This document shows positions 34,159 through 43,373 of a DNA stretch of 64,000 nt, one piece after another. The stretch's first letter is position 1, and every line of letters starts with the position of its first letter. The notes beneath the pieces are model-generated. The model was not told the origin of the DNA. It saw only the letters and a program-made list of their open reading frames with translations, and ran no database searches. Source of the stretch: Tumebacillus lacus (GTDB lineage: Bacteria; Bacillota; Bacilli; Tumebacillales; Tumebacillaceae); NCBI RefSeq assembly GCF_026410385.1, contig NZ_JAPMLT010000004.1, forward strand, positions 62,001 to 126,000. Reading direction: 5' to 3'. Both the position numbers and the translations under genes were made by a program.

Positions 34159-35571
34159 TTACAAAACGGTGATATCTTCCCCGCGTCGCAGAGCTTCCAA
34201 CTGAGCTTCTTTGTCGCCGCGGTAGAACATGTTGTACGTGTCGAACGGGATGATCCGGCCGTCCGGGTGGACGATGTGGACGCAGGATTTTTTGACCGAG
34301 CGGACGTCGAAGTTGTGCGGGTCGAGGAACTGCATGATCAGGACGCGGAAGACGTTGTCGTAGCCGATCCCTTCCGGCACGGTGACCATCGGCAGGCAGC
34401 AGAGCAGGCTCTGCAACGACAACGCCTGCGAGGACGGCGACAGATTGGTCGCGAACAGTTCGAAGATGCGGTCTTTCAGCGTCTCGTCGCGTTCGAAGAC
34501 GATGGTGTTTCGGCCGCCTTCGAGCAGGATGTTCGGGTCGATCAGTCCGGTCAGCGGCATCACTTGGTCGCCCAGTTTCAGCGCGTAGCCCATCGCCAGA
34601 CAGTCCGGGTGGCAGGGGACGGGGATGATGTCCTCCGGTTTGAACACGCCCGACTGGTCGATGATCATCTGGCGCACCTCGCTCAAGGTCAGCCGGTCGG
34701 TCGCCGGGTCGAACTCTTCGAGGCGGCCCGCCGCTTGGATTGGTTGGAAGGTGACGCCGCGCACCGCTTTTTGTTTCATGCCGTACTGGATGATCTCGCC
34801 GACTTCGTGGTCGTTGAGTCCCTTTTTCAAGGTGACGACCAGCGTCGTGGAGATGTTAAATTCGTTCAGGTGCTCGATCGCTTTTTTGCGGATCTCGCGC
34901 AGGTCTGCCCCGCGCAGTTCGCGCAAGGCAGACTCTTCAAACGAGTCGAACTGCAGGTAGATCTCAAAGCCCGGCATGTAGGTCGCCAATCGCTTCACAA
35001 ACTCGCGGTCCTGCGCGATGCGGATGCCGTTGGTGTTTAGCATCAGGTGTTTGATCGGCTTGGACTTGGCGAGGTCGAGGATCTCGAAGAACTGCGGGTG
35101 GATCGTCGGCTCTCCCCCGGAGATCTGCACGATGTCCGGCTCACCTTCGTTGCGGACGACGGCGTCGAGCATCCGGTCGATCTCCTCCAGTGAGCGGATC
35201 ATCTCTTGATGCGGCGATGATTCGGCATAGCAGATCGGGCAGGCGAGGTTGCATCGCTCGATCACCTCGACCAGCGTCAGGCAGGAGTGCTGCTCATGGT
35301 CGGGGCAGAGGCCGCAGTCATAGGGGCAGCCGTACTTGATCGGCGTGTTCCATTGCAGGGGCATCTCCGACGGCTTGATAAACTCGCGGCACCGCTTGTA
35401 GTACTCGACGTCGGTGGAGATCAGGACTTTCTCCGGGCCGTGCGTGAAGCAATGTTTGTGCAGGTAGACGTTGTCGTCCTGAATGATCACTTTCGCCTCG
35501 ACTTTGCGCAGGCAGGTGGAGCAGATCGAGTTGGTCAGTTCATAGAAGAGATAGGGTCTGTTTTTAGGCAT
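34159..35571 (-). CDS. Tetraether-lipid-synthase-like (Tes/MJ0619-type) radical SAM enzyme
   Basis: 470 residues. N-terminal C-S-T-C (17, 20) and Cys41 fit a small metal site. Next come two CxxxCxxC motifs: C-P-Y-D-C-G-L-C (82, 86, 89) and the radical SAM motif C-N-L-A-C-P-I-C (107, 111, 114), with Cys97 between and I-S-G-G-E-P-T after. This cysteine layout is that of the Tes family, which joins lipid tails in archaea and has bacterial homologues of mostly untested function. Its ATG region overlaps the 3' end of the Lgt-like gene by eight bases, linking it to lipid or lipoprotein chemistry. Confidence 0.8.
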   Translation of the reverse strand: MPKNRPYLFYELTNSICSTCLRKVEAKVIIQDDNVYLHKHCFTHGPEKVLISTDVEYYKRCREFIKPSEMPLQWNTPIKYGCPYDCGLCPDHEQHSCLTLVEVIERCNLACPICYAESSPHQEMIRSLEEIDRMLDAVVRNEGEPDIVQISGGEPTIHPQFFEILDLAKSKPIKHLMLNTNGIRIAQDREFVKRLATYMPGFEIYLQFDSFEESALRELRGADLREIRKKAIEHLNEFNISTTLVVTLKKGLNDHEVGEIIQYGMKQKAVRGVTFQPIQAAGRLEEFDPATDRLTLSEVRQMIIDQSGVFKPEDIIPVPCHPDCLAMGYALKLGDQVMPLTGLIDPNILLEGGRNTIVFERDETLKDRIFELFATNLSPSSQALSLQSLLCCLPMVTVPEGIGYDNVFRVLIMQFLDPHNFDVRSVKKSCVHIVHPDGRIIPFDTYNMFYRGDKEAQLEALRRGEDITVL

Positions 35572-36325
35572 GCACGGTCTCCTTTTCCGCCGGGGTCGGC
35601 CGCCGCCAGCGCGAGATCAGACGGCCGTAGTATAGCAGGCCAGCCAGCGCGGCGAGCTGTATGTTGTTGAAGATCCAGTATTCGTGCGGCGTCGGTTTGA
35701 TGAAGTCCGCGCAGAGGCGGAACAGCAGGTAGCCGAACATGAACAGTTGAAACCGTGCCCCTTCCGGCAAAGGACGGTGCCGCAACAGAAGCAGCCCCCC
35801 GGCCAGCAGCCAGAGAAAGGCGATCTCGTACAATTGGGTCGGATGGCGCAGCACGCCGTCGCCAAAGTCGATGCCGGTGATCCACGTCGTCGGTGAGCCG
35901 TGCGTGTGGTCGTCAAGTCCGGTCAGAAAGCAGCCGATCCGGCCGAGCGACATGCCGACGATCAACGGCAGAGCAAAGTCGTCACCGGTCGAGCGCGTCC
36001 AACCGATGATTTTTTTCATCAATTCGACGCCGATCAAACCGCCGAGCAGTCCGCCGACGATGGTCTTGCCGCCCATGAGATAAAACGGGTCGTTCCAATG
36101 GGCGAGCGTGAGAGCGGGCGACTCCAGCCAGGCCAAAAGTTTGGAGCCAAAGGCGGCACCAAGCGTCGCGCCGACGATCACCCACATGCCTTGTTGCATG
36201 GGAATGCGCTCTTTGTTGCGGGTCCACAGGTAGACGCGAAATCCGATGAAGTAGGCGAGCGATTCGAACAGGAGATGCGGGTGGATCGTCAAGGGGCCGA
36301 GGTGGAGGTAGAAAGGGAAGGTCAT
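35564..36325 (-). CDS. Lgt-family membrane protein with altered signature
   Basis: 253 residues with about seven membrane spans. Starts F-P-F-Y-L-H-L-G-P-L-T-I-H-P-H, typical of prolipoprotein diacylglyceryl transferases, with G-G-L-L-G-G-L-I-G and the G-R-I-G core. But the canonical G-R-x-G-N-x-x-N-x-E is G-R-I-G-C-F-L-T-G-L here, so key polar residues are absent. The ATG at 36325 is chosen for GGGAG eight bases upstream. It is unlikely to be the housekeeping Lgt; a different glycerolipid transfer reaction, working with the adjacent Tes-like enzyme, is inferred. Confidence 0.78.
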   Translation of the reverse strand: MTFPFYLHLGPLTIHPHLLFESLAYFIGFRVYLWTRNKERIPMQQGMWVIVGATLGAAFGSKLLAWLESPALTLAHWNDPFYLMGGKTIVGGLLGGLIGVELMKKIIGWTRSTGDDFALPLIVGMSLGRIGCFLTGLDDHTHGSPTTWITGIDFGDGVLRHPTQLYEIAFLWLLAGGLLLLRHRPLPEGARFQLFMFGYLLFRLCADFIKPTPHEYWIFNNIQLAALAGLLYYGRLISRWRRPTPAEKETVHA

Positions 36326-36576
36326 GAGAACACTCCCATGCCAAAGCAAGCGACGGAATTCAACAGGAATGTCACGCCGCCTGCGATCAATGCGCCTTGG
36401 GCGATGCCGACGTTTTTCAGGCCGAGCAGACAGATCGGCACGACGTAGACGACCTGCACGAAGCCGATCAGGAGATAGATCGGGAACATCTCCAGCATCG
36501 CGATGATCAAGATCGCATGACAGAGCAGGACTAGACCGATGCCGATCCAGATGCCGTTGCGTTGCTCTTTTTTCAC
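36322..36576 (-). CDS. Small membrane protein preceding the Lgt-like gene
   Basis: 84 residues with about three hydrophobic segments and a short polar N-terminus (K-K-E-Q-R-N). Its stop overlaps the Lgt-like start (ATGA), so the three genes 36576-34159 form one unit. Family not recognised; probably an accessory subunit. Confidence 0.65.
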   Translation of the reverse strand: MKKEQRNGIWIGIGLVLLCHAILIIAMLEMFPIYLLIGFVQVVYVVPICLLGLKNVGIAQGALIAGGVTFLLNSVACFGMGVFS

Positions 36577-36630
36577 TGGTTGGTGCCTCCCCTATTCATA
36601 ATACTCAGATTATCGCTGATTTTGGATAAA

Positions 36631-36666
36631 AAAACCACCTCTCCGGCGTGCGGAAGAGGTGGTTTT
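36631..36666 (-). terminator. Intrinsic terminator of the Yip1-like gene
   Basis: AAAACCACCTCT (36631-36642) and AGAGGTGGTTTT (36655-36666), 12 bp, with U-tract on the minus strand. Confidence 0.9.
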
Positions 36667-36673
36667 TCTGCGT

Positions 36674-37294
36674 TTAAAACGTAAGAGCCGCCAGAAGAAA
36701 GCCGAATAACATCGCCAAGAAGAAACCGACGAACAACAGCAAAAGGAACGGGATGATCTGCGCGACCAGGCTCTGCCAGAAGGACAGGCCATGCGCTTCG
36801 CCGAGGCATTTCAAGGCGACGATCATCGCCCATGTTTGCACGATGAGTTCCAATACGAGAAGTGTCGGATGGACATTCTCGGCGCCCGTTTGAAAAACAG
36901 CCTCTCCATGCATCAACAGGTCCGGAATCCAGAACAGAATGCAAGAGATCCAGGGGATCTGCCCCCAGAGGATCGCTTGCCGAGTCGCTTCCGTATCGCC
37001 GATGCCGCCGTTGAAGCGGTAGAAAAAGCGGGTGATCGGCGGCAAGATGTACATGTAAATCATCGCATTCAGCAGGGTGTGCAGCGCGATGATCATCCAG
37101 ACGGTGAAAAGCGGTCCATCGAGACCGATCGCGTTCGATCTGGCTGAGGAATAGGCGGTGACAAAACCGCCGAGCACCGCCAGCCCCCACATCATTTGCG
37201 GCGAGCGGGGATGGGCGAGGACTTCGCGCATCGTGGCGCGCGGTTGGAGCCAGATCGAGAACCAAGGATTGAGTCGTTTCGTTTGTTCTCCCAA
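36674..37294 (-). CDS. Yip1-domain family membrane protein
   Basis: About 206 residues, five to six spans. Starts L-N-P-W-F-S-I-W-L-Q-P-R-A-T-M-R-E-V-L, the usual opening of bacterial Yip1/DUF1282 proteins. I prefer TTG at 37294 because AGAGGTG (37307-37301) is six bases upstream; the frame can be extended to ATG 37342. Cellular role unknown. Monocistronic. Confidence 0.75.
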   Translation of the reverse strand: MGEQTKRLNPWFSIWLQPRATMREVLAHPRSPQMMWGLAVLGGFVTAYSSARSNAIGLDGPLFTVWMIIALHTLLNAMIYMYILPPITRFFYRFNGGIGDTEATRQAILWGQIPWISCILFWIPDLLMHGEAVFQTGAENVHPTLLVLELIVQTWAMIVALKCLGEAHGLSFWQSLVAQIIPFLLLLFVGFFLAMLFGFLLAALTF

Positions 37295-37394
37295 AATGTA
37301 CACCTCTGCCCACAGGGATAAGTTCAAGGGGCAGTATAGCATGGTTGTCAGACGATTTCAGCAGGGGGTTGCTTGCAGATCAGGGAGTCCTTTC

Positions 37395-37739
37395 CTATTG
37401 TTCAGGCGCACCGCCGCCTTCGGTGCCCCCGACCTCAGGATCGTCCGCTGTGCCGCCGAAGGGCTCGGGGCCGATCATGTCGCGGCAGACGCTTTTCAAC
37501 TCCTGCAAGCGGCGGATGAAATCGTCGAGATCGCCGAGATGCAGAGTGTCGATGTGCCCGTCACCGGCGGGATTTTTTTCGCCTTTCGGGACGTTGTGGT
37601 ACACGTGGAGTTCCAGCAGTCCGTCGTGGCGCACGTTGGCGTCAAAGTAGCCGTCCGGGTCTTGCAGTTCCAGACCGAGCAGCATCCCGTCTTCTCCTTG
37701 GTGCCGCCGGGTCACTTCCCAGTAGATCGGTTCGTTCAT
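37395..37739 (-). CDS. Small acidic protein of unknown function
   Basis: 114 residues, soluble. A compact beta-rich start (I-Y-W-E-V-T-R-R-H-Q) with a G-Y-F-D-A-N-V-R stretch, a helix near residues 70-90 (L-D-D-F-I-R-R-L-Q-E-L) and a disordered Gly/Pro/Glu tail. ATG 37739 has GAGGTG seven bases upstream; the frame could extend to 37784 without such a site. Divergent from the injection system operon. Not recognised. Confidence 0.55.
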   Translation of the reverse strand: MNEPIYWEVTRRHQGEDGMLLGLELQDPDGYFDANVRHDGLLELHVYHNVPKGEKNPAGDGHIDTLHLGDLDDFIRRLQELKSVCRDMIGPEPFGGTADDPEVGGTEGGGAPEQ

Positions 37740-37991
37740 CTGTGTCACCTCGTTTGTATCCTGTCCGCTTTTTTCCAAGATCATGACTAGTAGTGATGTG
37801 AAATGTATTTACACGTATAAGTATTAATCGCGTGAATAGCTAAGATCGGAAATTCCCCATTTTTCCAATGAAAACGTATGGTCGTTGACGTTAAGTAAAA
37901 GTCTAGTAGGGCATCTCGTTATTTGATATAGTAGGGATATAAAGAATTTTGGGGCTTCTTGTAGAAAAGCGTCGGACGGAGGAAAACGGAC

Positions 37992-40178
37992 GTGACAACG
38001 GGGTATGAGAGCACATGGGCGTATCTGGCAGATGAGTGGGCACGGCTCGATCTGATGATTCGGATGCACCTGATCCAACAACAAGCACCGGCAGCCGATG
38101 ACCCGTCGCTCGATCCGTTTCGCGGATTGGTCGTCTCGGAGCAGGAGGTGCAACGCCTGCTGGACGAGCCGGACTGCTCGTGGGAGGGGGACCCGGAGTG
38201 GCAGACGGCACAGCGGGAACTGGCCGCTATGGAGCGAGTGATCGCCGAGCGAGTCGAGGTCTCCCGAGCGGAGGGCGTTTCCTTGCCGCTGCTCGATCTC
38301 TGCGCACGATTTGCCCTGACCGAACTGGAACGACAGTGTCTGCTCGTCTGCCTCGCGGTGGAAGCGGATCGCAAATATGAAAAGCTGTTCGCGTTTTTGC
38401 ACGATGACGTGACGATGAAGCAACCGACGGTCGATCTGGTGTTCAAACTGCTGCGGCTCTCTCCGGACGAGTCGTTACGGGCGCGGGCTGCGTTTGCACC
38501 GGGCGGGCGGCTGTCGACCTATTTTTTGAAAAAAGAAGAGAGTGCGGAAAAACAGCAGACGCTGCTCGCACGGGCGTTGAAGCTCGACGACCGGATCGTG
38601 CGCTATGCGTTTGGCGACGGCGAGCCGGACGAGTCATTGGCCCGGCTGACGGAGCGGCACCGTCCGGCGGACGAACTGCCGGAGCTGATCTGGGAGGCCG
38701 AGGTGCAGGAGCAGATGCGGCAGTTTCTCGCCGCAAGCCATCTGCGCGAGGGCGAGTCGCGCGTGCTGTTTTTGCTGCACGGGCAGCCGGGAGCAGGCAA
38801 GGAACTGCACGTCCGGCATCTGTGCCGCCATCTCGGCAGAAACCTGCTGGTGTTCGATGTGCGGCGGGCCAAACAGACGGACGCTGCCCTGCCCGATCTG
38901 CTGCGGCAGACCGTGCGGGAGGCGATCTTGCAACGGGCGGTGCTGTGCTTCCGGCATGTCGAGGAACTGCTGGAGGACGGGGTGCCGCAAAAGGCGATGT
39001 GCCAGTTGACCGAGGCGCTGGCAGATCTGGACGACGCGGTGTTTTTGCTGTCGGAGCGACCGTGGCGGATGGCGGCGGAAAACGGTCGTCATCTGGTCAT
39101 CGAAGTGCCGCTGTCCGTCCCGCCCGACCCGGTGCGACGCGGGGTGTGGGAGCGGCTGGCTCCCCGCTACGGCGTCGGCGGGGAGGTCGACTGGGGCGCG
39201 CTGGCCGGAAAGTTCCGCTACTCGGTCGGGCAGATCGAGCGGTCGCTGGAACGGGCGGCGTTTGCGTCGACATGGCGGTCGGCTGCAGGACGAGAGCGGA
39301 CGGAGATCGACCTTGCGACGCTGCATGAAGCGTGCTACGGGCAGGTCTCGCACCGGCTGGAGAAAAAGGCGACACGGATCACGCCGAAATACGACTGGGA
39401 GCGATTGATCCTGCCGCAAGAGCAAAAGGAGCAGTTGATCAACGCCTGCAACCAGATGAAATACCGCTCGCAAGTGTTCGGTGAATGGGGCTTTGACAAA
39501 AAGCTCTCCTACGGCAAAGGGCTGTCGATGCTGTTTGCGGGACCTCCAGGCACAGGCAAGACGATGTCGGCCGAAGTGATCGCGAAAGATCTGCATCTGG
39601 AGATCTATAAGATCGACCTGTCACAGGTGATCTCCAAGTACATCGGCGAGACGGAGAAAAATCTCCATGAGATCTTTGCCGAGGCGCAGCTGTCGTCGGC
39701 GATCCTGTTCTTTGACGAAGCGGATGCCCTGTTTGGCAAGCGGTCGGAAGTCAACGATTCGCATGACAAATACGCCAACGTCGAGACGGCCTACCTGCTG
39801 CAAAAGATGGAGGAGTATCAAGGGATCACGATCCTCGCCACCAACTTTCAGCAAAACATCGACGAGGCGTTTATGCGCCGGATCAACTATGTGGTCAAAT
39901 TTCCCTTTCCGGATGCCGCCTATCGCGAGCAGATCTGGCGGGGGATGTTTCCGAAGGAGACGCCGCTCGATGAGGACGTCGATTTTGCCTGGCTGGCCGA
40001 GCGGTTTGAGATGGCGGGCGGGAATATCAAGAACGTCGTGCTGTCAGCCGCGTTTTTAGCGGCGGATGCGGGAACGAGCGTGCGGATGCGGCACTTGCTG
40101 TCGGCCGTCCGGCACGAGTTGCAAAAGGCGGGGAAGATCCTGCTCAAAGGCGACTGGGCGGAGTATTTCGAGGAATAG
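37992..40178 (+). CDS. eCIS AAA+ ATPase (Afp15/Pvc15-like)
   Basis: 728 residues. The N-terminal ~230 residues are a helical domain. A degenerate first P-loop (G-Q-P-G-A-G-K-E) is near residue 265. The active AAA module is C-terminal, with G-P-P-G-T-G-K-T near residue 518, Walker B F-F-D-E-A-D-A near residue 573 and the arginine-finger region R-R-I-N-Y. GTG start with GGAGG nine bases upstream. It is the first gene of the injection-system operon; this ATPase is a hallmark of eCIS and is thought to aid assembly or cargo loading. Confidence 0.92.
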   Translation: MTTGYESTWAYLADEWARLDLMIRMHLIQQQAPAADDPSLDPFRGLVVSEQEVQRLLDEPDCSWEGDPEWQTAQRELAAMERVIAERVEVSRAEGVSLPLLDLCARFALTELERQCLLVCLAVEADRKYEKLFAFLHDDVTMKQPTVDLVFKLLRLSPDESLRARAAFAPGGRLSTYFLKKEESAEKQQTLLARALKLDDRIVRYAFGDGEPDESLARLTERHRPADELPELIWEAEVQEQMRQFLAASHLREGESRVLFLLHGQPGAGKELHVRHLCRHLGRNLLVFDVRRAKQTDAALPDLLRQTVREAILQRAVLCFRHVEELLEDGVPQKAMCQLTEALADLDDAVFLLSERPWRMAAENGRHLVIEVPLSVPPDPVRRGVWERLAPRYGVGGEVDWGALAGKFRYSVGQIERSLERAAFASTWRSAAGRERTEIDLATLHEACYGQVSHRLEKKATRITPKYDWERLILPQEQKEQLINACNQMKYRSQVFGEWGFDKKLSYGKGLSMLFAGPPGTGKTMSAEVIAKDLHLEIYKIDLSQVISKYIGETEKNLHEIFAEAQLSSAILFFDEADALFGKRSEVNDSHDKYANVETAYLLQKMEEYQGITILATNFQQNIDEAFMRRINYVVKFPFPDAAYREQIWRGMFPKETPLDEDVDFAWLAERFEMAGGNIKNVVLSAAFLAADAGTSVRMRHLLSAVRHELQKAGKILLKGDWAEYFEE

Positions 40179-40193
40179 GCGGGGGGAGATCTC

Positions 40194-40766
40194 ATGGCAG
40201 ATTATACGGTGATCGCGGATGTCAGCCGCACGTTGATCCAGTTGTTCCGGGATCATCTCGTCCCGGAGCCGGTGTCGCAGCCGGAGCGGATCGGTCTGGC
40301 ATCGCCGGCCGACAAGGGGGACCTTGTGCTCTCTTTGTTTTTGTACAACATTCAAGAAAACGGTCTCAACCGCCAGTCGTTCATGACGCCGCGCGGGAGC
40401 AACGGGCTCCAGCATCCCCCGCTGTCTGTCGATCTGCACTATCTGATCACGGCGCATTCCAGCGCCGAGGTCGCGACGCGGGCGCTCGATGAACACAGCA
40501 TCCTTGGGCGTGCCGTGCAGGTGCTCTATGACAACGCGACGCTGAAAGGCTCGGTGTTGCAAGGGTCGCTCGGATACAGCGATGAGGAGCTGCGCGTGGT
40601 GTTTGAGCCGATCAGCATGGACACGATGGTGTCGCTGTTTCCCAGCAACTCGCCGTATAAATTGTCGTTTTCGTTTACGGTCGGGCCAGTCTACATCGAC
40701 TCGGAGCGCGTCCGTCCGATGCGCCGCGTGACCGCATCCGAGCCGAAACTGGAAGACATGGAGTGA
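40194..40766 (+). CDS. DUF4255 protein, eCIS terminal cap (Afp16/Pvc16-like)
   Basis: 190 residues. Opens with the family pattern I-x-D-V-S-R-T-L-I-x-L-F-R and has A-D-K-G-D-L-V-L-S-L-F-L-Y-N-I. Members cap the distal end of the sheath and tube and fix tail length. Start 16 bases after the ATPase. Confidence 0.9.
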   Translation: MADYTVIADVSRTLIQLFRDHLVPEPVSQPERIGLASPADKGDLVLSLFLYNIQENGLNRQSFMTPRGSNGLQHPPLSVDLHYLITAHSSAEVATRALDEHSILGRAVQVLYDNATLKGSVLQGSLGYSDEELRVVFEPISMDTMVSLFPSNSPYKLSFSFTVGPVYIDSERVRPMRRVTASEPKLEDME

Positions 40767-40771
40767 GCGGG

Positions 40772-41551
40772 ATGGACAAAGAGACAGGGCTGCTCGTGAT
40801 ATGGCTGATCGACTCGTTCACGTCCGGGCCGCCGCAGGGCGCCGGGGTGAGCGTGACGGTCGACGGGCTGTTGCAACAGCCGCTTCGCAAGGCGAACGGG
40901 ATGTTTGTGTTTCAGAAGGTGCCGCCGGGGACGTACCGGGTGCGGGTGCAGGCCGGGATCTATTTTTCCGAAGTGTTGGATGTCTCCACGGAGCGTCTCG
41001 ATCCGATGCATCCGGTGGTGCCAGTCTCCCTGCTGCCGACGCCTGCGTATCCGTTCGACTACGACGCGACGCTGGTGCGGGCCGCCCTGCGCGATGAGAG
41101 GGACCTGCCGCTCGCGGGTGTGGAGGTGACGGCCGTCGTCGCGGACGAGGCCAGCGTCAAAGCAAGGCTTGCCAAAGCGGTCGCCGCCGGAGAGCGGGAA
41201 CTGGCGCTGGTGCGGCAGGTGTCCCGGATCCGCGCAGGCGAAACGTACCTGCTGCGCGGAAGCAAGGGCGGGAAGGAAGAGCTGTGCACGATCTATGAGT
41301 CGGACGAGCCGGCCCGCACCTGCCTGTGCGTGGAGACGCTGGGCAAGGGGTTTGAAAAGGGATCGCTGCTGCTGCCCGCGATGCGGGGGCGCAGCGACGA
41401 CCGGGGCGAGCTCGTCCTGCCGTTTCGCAATGTACATAAAAAAATCTTCGTCGCGGAGCTGAGATTTGTGACGGTCGGCGGGATCGATTCTCGCAAGGAG
41501 GTGAGCGTGGGGGAAGGGAGATGGACAGCCCTCGGGGCGGTCCGTTTGTAG
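40772..41551 (+). CDS. eCIS-linked protein with carboxypeptidase-like regulatory (Ig-like) domain
   Basis: 259 residues. The N-terminal ~90 residues form a transthyretin/CarboxypepD_reg-like sandwich (G-A-G-V-S-V-T-V-D-G and K-V-P-P-G-T-Y-R-V-R-V). A linker carrying two helices and a second beta-rich part follow. ATG 40772 is chosen for GGAG eight bases upstream; GTG 40763 would overlap it. Such proteins are common beside the DUF4255 gene in eCIS loci; the role is unknown, possibly a surface or collar component. Confidence 0.75.
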   Translation: MDKETGLLVIWLIDSFTSGPPQGAGVSVTVDGLLQQPLRKANGMFVFQKVPPGTYRVRVQAGIYFSEVLDVSTERLDPMHPVVPVSLLPTPAYPFDYDATLVRAALRDERDLPLAGVEVTAVVADEASVKARLAKAVAAGERELALVRQVSRIRAGETYLLRGSKGGKEELCTIYESDEPARTCLCVETLGKGFEKGSLLLPAMRGRSDDRGELVLPFRNVHKKIFVAELRFVTVGGIDSRKEVSVGEGRWTALGAVRL

Positions 41552-41594
41552 TGGATGGCAGTTATTTTCCCAAGCAGAGAGGAGCATCGCACAC

Positions 41595-43355
41595 ATGGCT
41601 GAATACTTATCGCCTGGAGTGTATGTGGAAGAGTTCGACAGCGGCGCAGTTCCGATGGAAGGCGTCAGCACGAGCACGGCGGGCTTTATCGGTCTCGCAC
41701 AACGCGGGGACAAAGCAGGCTTGCCGGTGCTGATCACCGGGATGCATGACTTCTTCCGCAACTTTGGCGGCTATCTGTCGGAGAAGGCGTTTGGCGACTA
41801 TCGCTATCTGGCGTACGCGGTCGAGCATTTCTTCCTGAACGGCGGTTCGCGCTGCTACGTCATGCGCGTCGTGCCGGAAAACGCCAAGAGCGCATCGAAC
41901 GCCGGTACCAAAGAAGCGGACAAACTGCTCATCACCGCCAAGAACGAAGGCGCGTGGGGCGACCAGATCCGCGTTGAGGTAGGCCCGGCCAGCAAGGCCA
42001 AATCGCCGATCACCGCTGTTGTCGGTGAAGGGGCAAACAAATACAAGCTCAAGGGTGCTGCCGGATTTAACGTCGGCGACACCGTGGCGTACTTTGACGG
42101 CGGCATGCGCCTCGGGTATTTCCGCATCACGGGCAAGCAAGACGACGTGATCGAGCTGAACGACGCGCTGCCGGAAGATCCGACCGACACCGGGCTCGTG
42201 CCGACCAAATGGCTGGCGACTTGCGAGTTCGATCTGATCGTGATCTACGGGGGCGAGGTCGAGCAGTATGAGAAAGTCTCGCTGAACGATCTGGCACCGA
42301 ACCACATCGGCAAGGTGACCGACACGTCGAACATCGCCTTGTTCCAAGACCTGACTGATGCTGGTGCGGACGCGGAGATCATCGCGCCGTTCACACAGTT
42401 GACCGGTCTGGAAGAAGAAGGCTATGAAAATAAAAACGTCGCGCTCTCCCCGCTGTCCGGCGGTTCGGACGGCTCCATCGAGAGCGAGACGGTCGCCGAC
42501 GGCCTGTACATCGGCTCCGAAGAAGGCGGCCCGGGCGCACGCACCGGCATCCAAGCGTTCAAAGACAACGACGAGGTCTCGATCATGGCGATCCCGGGCG
42601 TGACGTCGGCGAACGTGCAGTTGAATCTGACGGCTCATTGCGAGAACATGATGAACCGTTTTGCGATCCTCGACATGCCGATCAAGGCGAAAAAGACGGA
42701 TGAGCTGCAAAAGCATCGCAATTATTTTGATACTTCCTACGGTGCGGTCTATCATCCGTGGCTGCAGGTGTTCGATCCGCTGGACAAGCGCAACACCTAC
42801 ATCCCGCCGTCCGGCTCGGTGGCCGGGATCTACTCCCGCTCCGACACGAAGCGCGGCGTGCACAAAGCGCCGGCGAACGAAGTGGTGCAAGGCTGCACCG
42901 GGCTGTCGGTGCAGTACAACAAGGGCGAGCAGGACGTGCTCAACCCGAAAGGCATCAACCTGATCCGCGCGTTTACCGGCCAAGGCATCCGCGTCTGGGG
43001 AGCTCGCACGATGTCTTCCAACGGGCTGTGGAAATACGTCAACGTGCGCCGACTGTTCATCTTTGTGGAAGAGTCGATCCGCCGCGGCACGAACTGGGTC
43101 GTCTTTGAACCGAACGACGGACCGCTGTGGGCGCGCGTGCAACGGACGATCGACGCGTTCCTCACCCGCGTATGGCGGGACGGGGCGTTGCAGGGGTCGT
43201 CGACCGGTGAGGCGTTCTATGTAAACATCGGCCGCAACACGATGACGCAGGACGATATCGACAACGGGCGTCTGATCTGTGTGATCGGGATCGCGCCGGT
43301 CAAACCGGCCGAGTTTGTGATCTTCCGCATCACGCAGAAGACTTCGGAAGAGTAA
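41595..43355 (+). CDS. Contractile tail sheath protein (Afp2-type)
   Basis: 586 residues. Starts with Y-L-S-P-G-V-Y-V-E-E, the N-terminal sheath linker, and ends with the conserved sheath core (R-R-L-F-I-F-V-E-E-S-I-R-R-G, then W-V-F-E-P-N-D-like strand). A variable insertion occupies about residues 95-300. Only one sheath gene is present, unlike the three of the Serratia antifeeding prophage. AGAGGAG precedes the ATG. Confidence 0.95.
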   Translation: MAEYLSPGVYVEEFDSGAVPMEGVSTSTAGFIGLAQRGDKAGLPVLITGMHDFFRNFGGYLSEKAFGDYRYLAYAVEHFFLNGGSRCYVMRVVPENAKSASNAGTKEADKLLITAKNEGAWGDQIRVEVGPASKAKSPITAVVGEGANKYKLKGAAGFNVGDTVAYFDGGMRLGYFRITGKQDDVIELNDALPEDPTDTGLVPTKWLATCEFDLIVIYGGEVEQYEKVSLNDLAPNHIGKVTDTSNIALFQDLTDAGADAEIIAPFTQLTGLEEEGYENKNVALSPLSGGSDGSIESETVADGLYIGSEEGGPGARTGIQAFKDNDEVSIMAIPGVTSANVQLNLTAHCENMMNRFAILDMPIKAKKTDELQKHRNYFDTSYGAVYHPWLQVFDPLDKRNTYIPPSGSVAGIYSRSDTKRGVHKAPANEVVQGCTGLSVQYNKGEQDVLNPKGINLIRAFTGQGIRVWGARTMSSNGLWKYVNVRRLFIFVEESIRRGTNWVVFEPNDGPLWARVQRTIDAFLTRVWRDGALQGSSTGEAFYVNIGRNTMTQDDIDNGRLICVIGIAPVKPAEFVIFRITQKTSEE

Positions 43356-43373
43356 GAGAGAGGAGTGTAACAG

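Noticed and set aside
33975-34172. 65-codon + strand frame with several Cys
   Set aside because: It runs through two hairpin terminators and lacks a ribosome site.
34159-35571. RiPP maturase
   Set aside because: The extra N-terminal cysteines and second CxxxCxxC fit the Tes type, and the overlapping partner is a lipid-transferase homologue and not a precursor peptide.
37740-37991. Sigma-A promoter for the eCIS operon
   Set aside because: TTGACG at 37885-37890 has no -10 box at 16-18 bases; other combinations have wrong spacing. The promoter remains unidentified.
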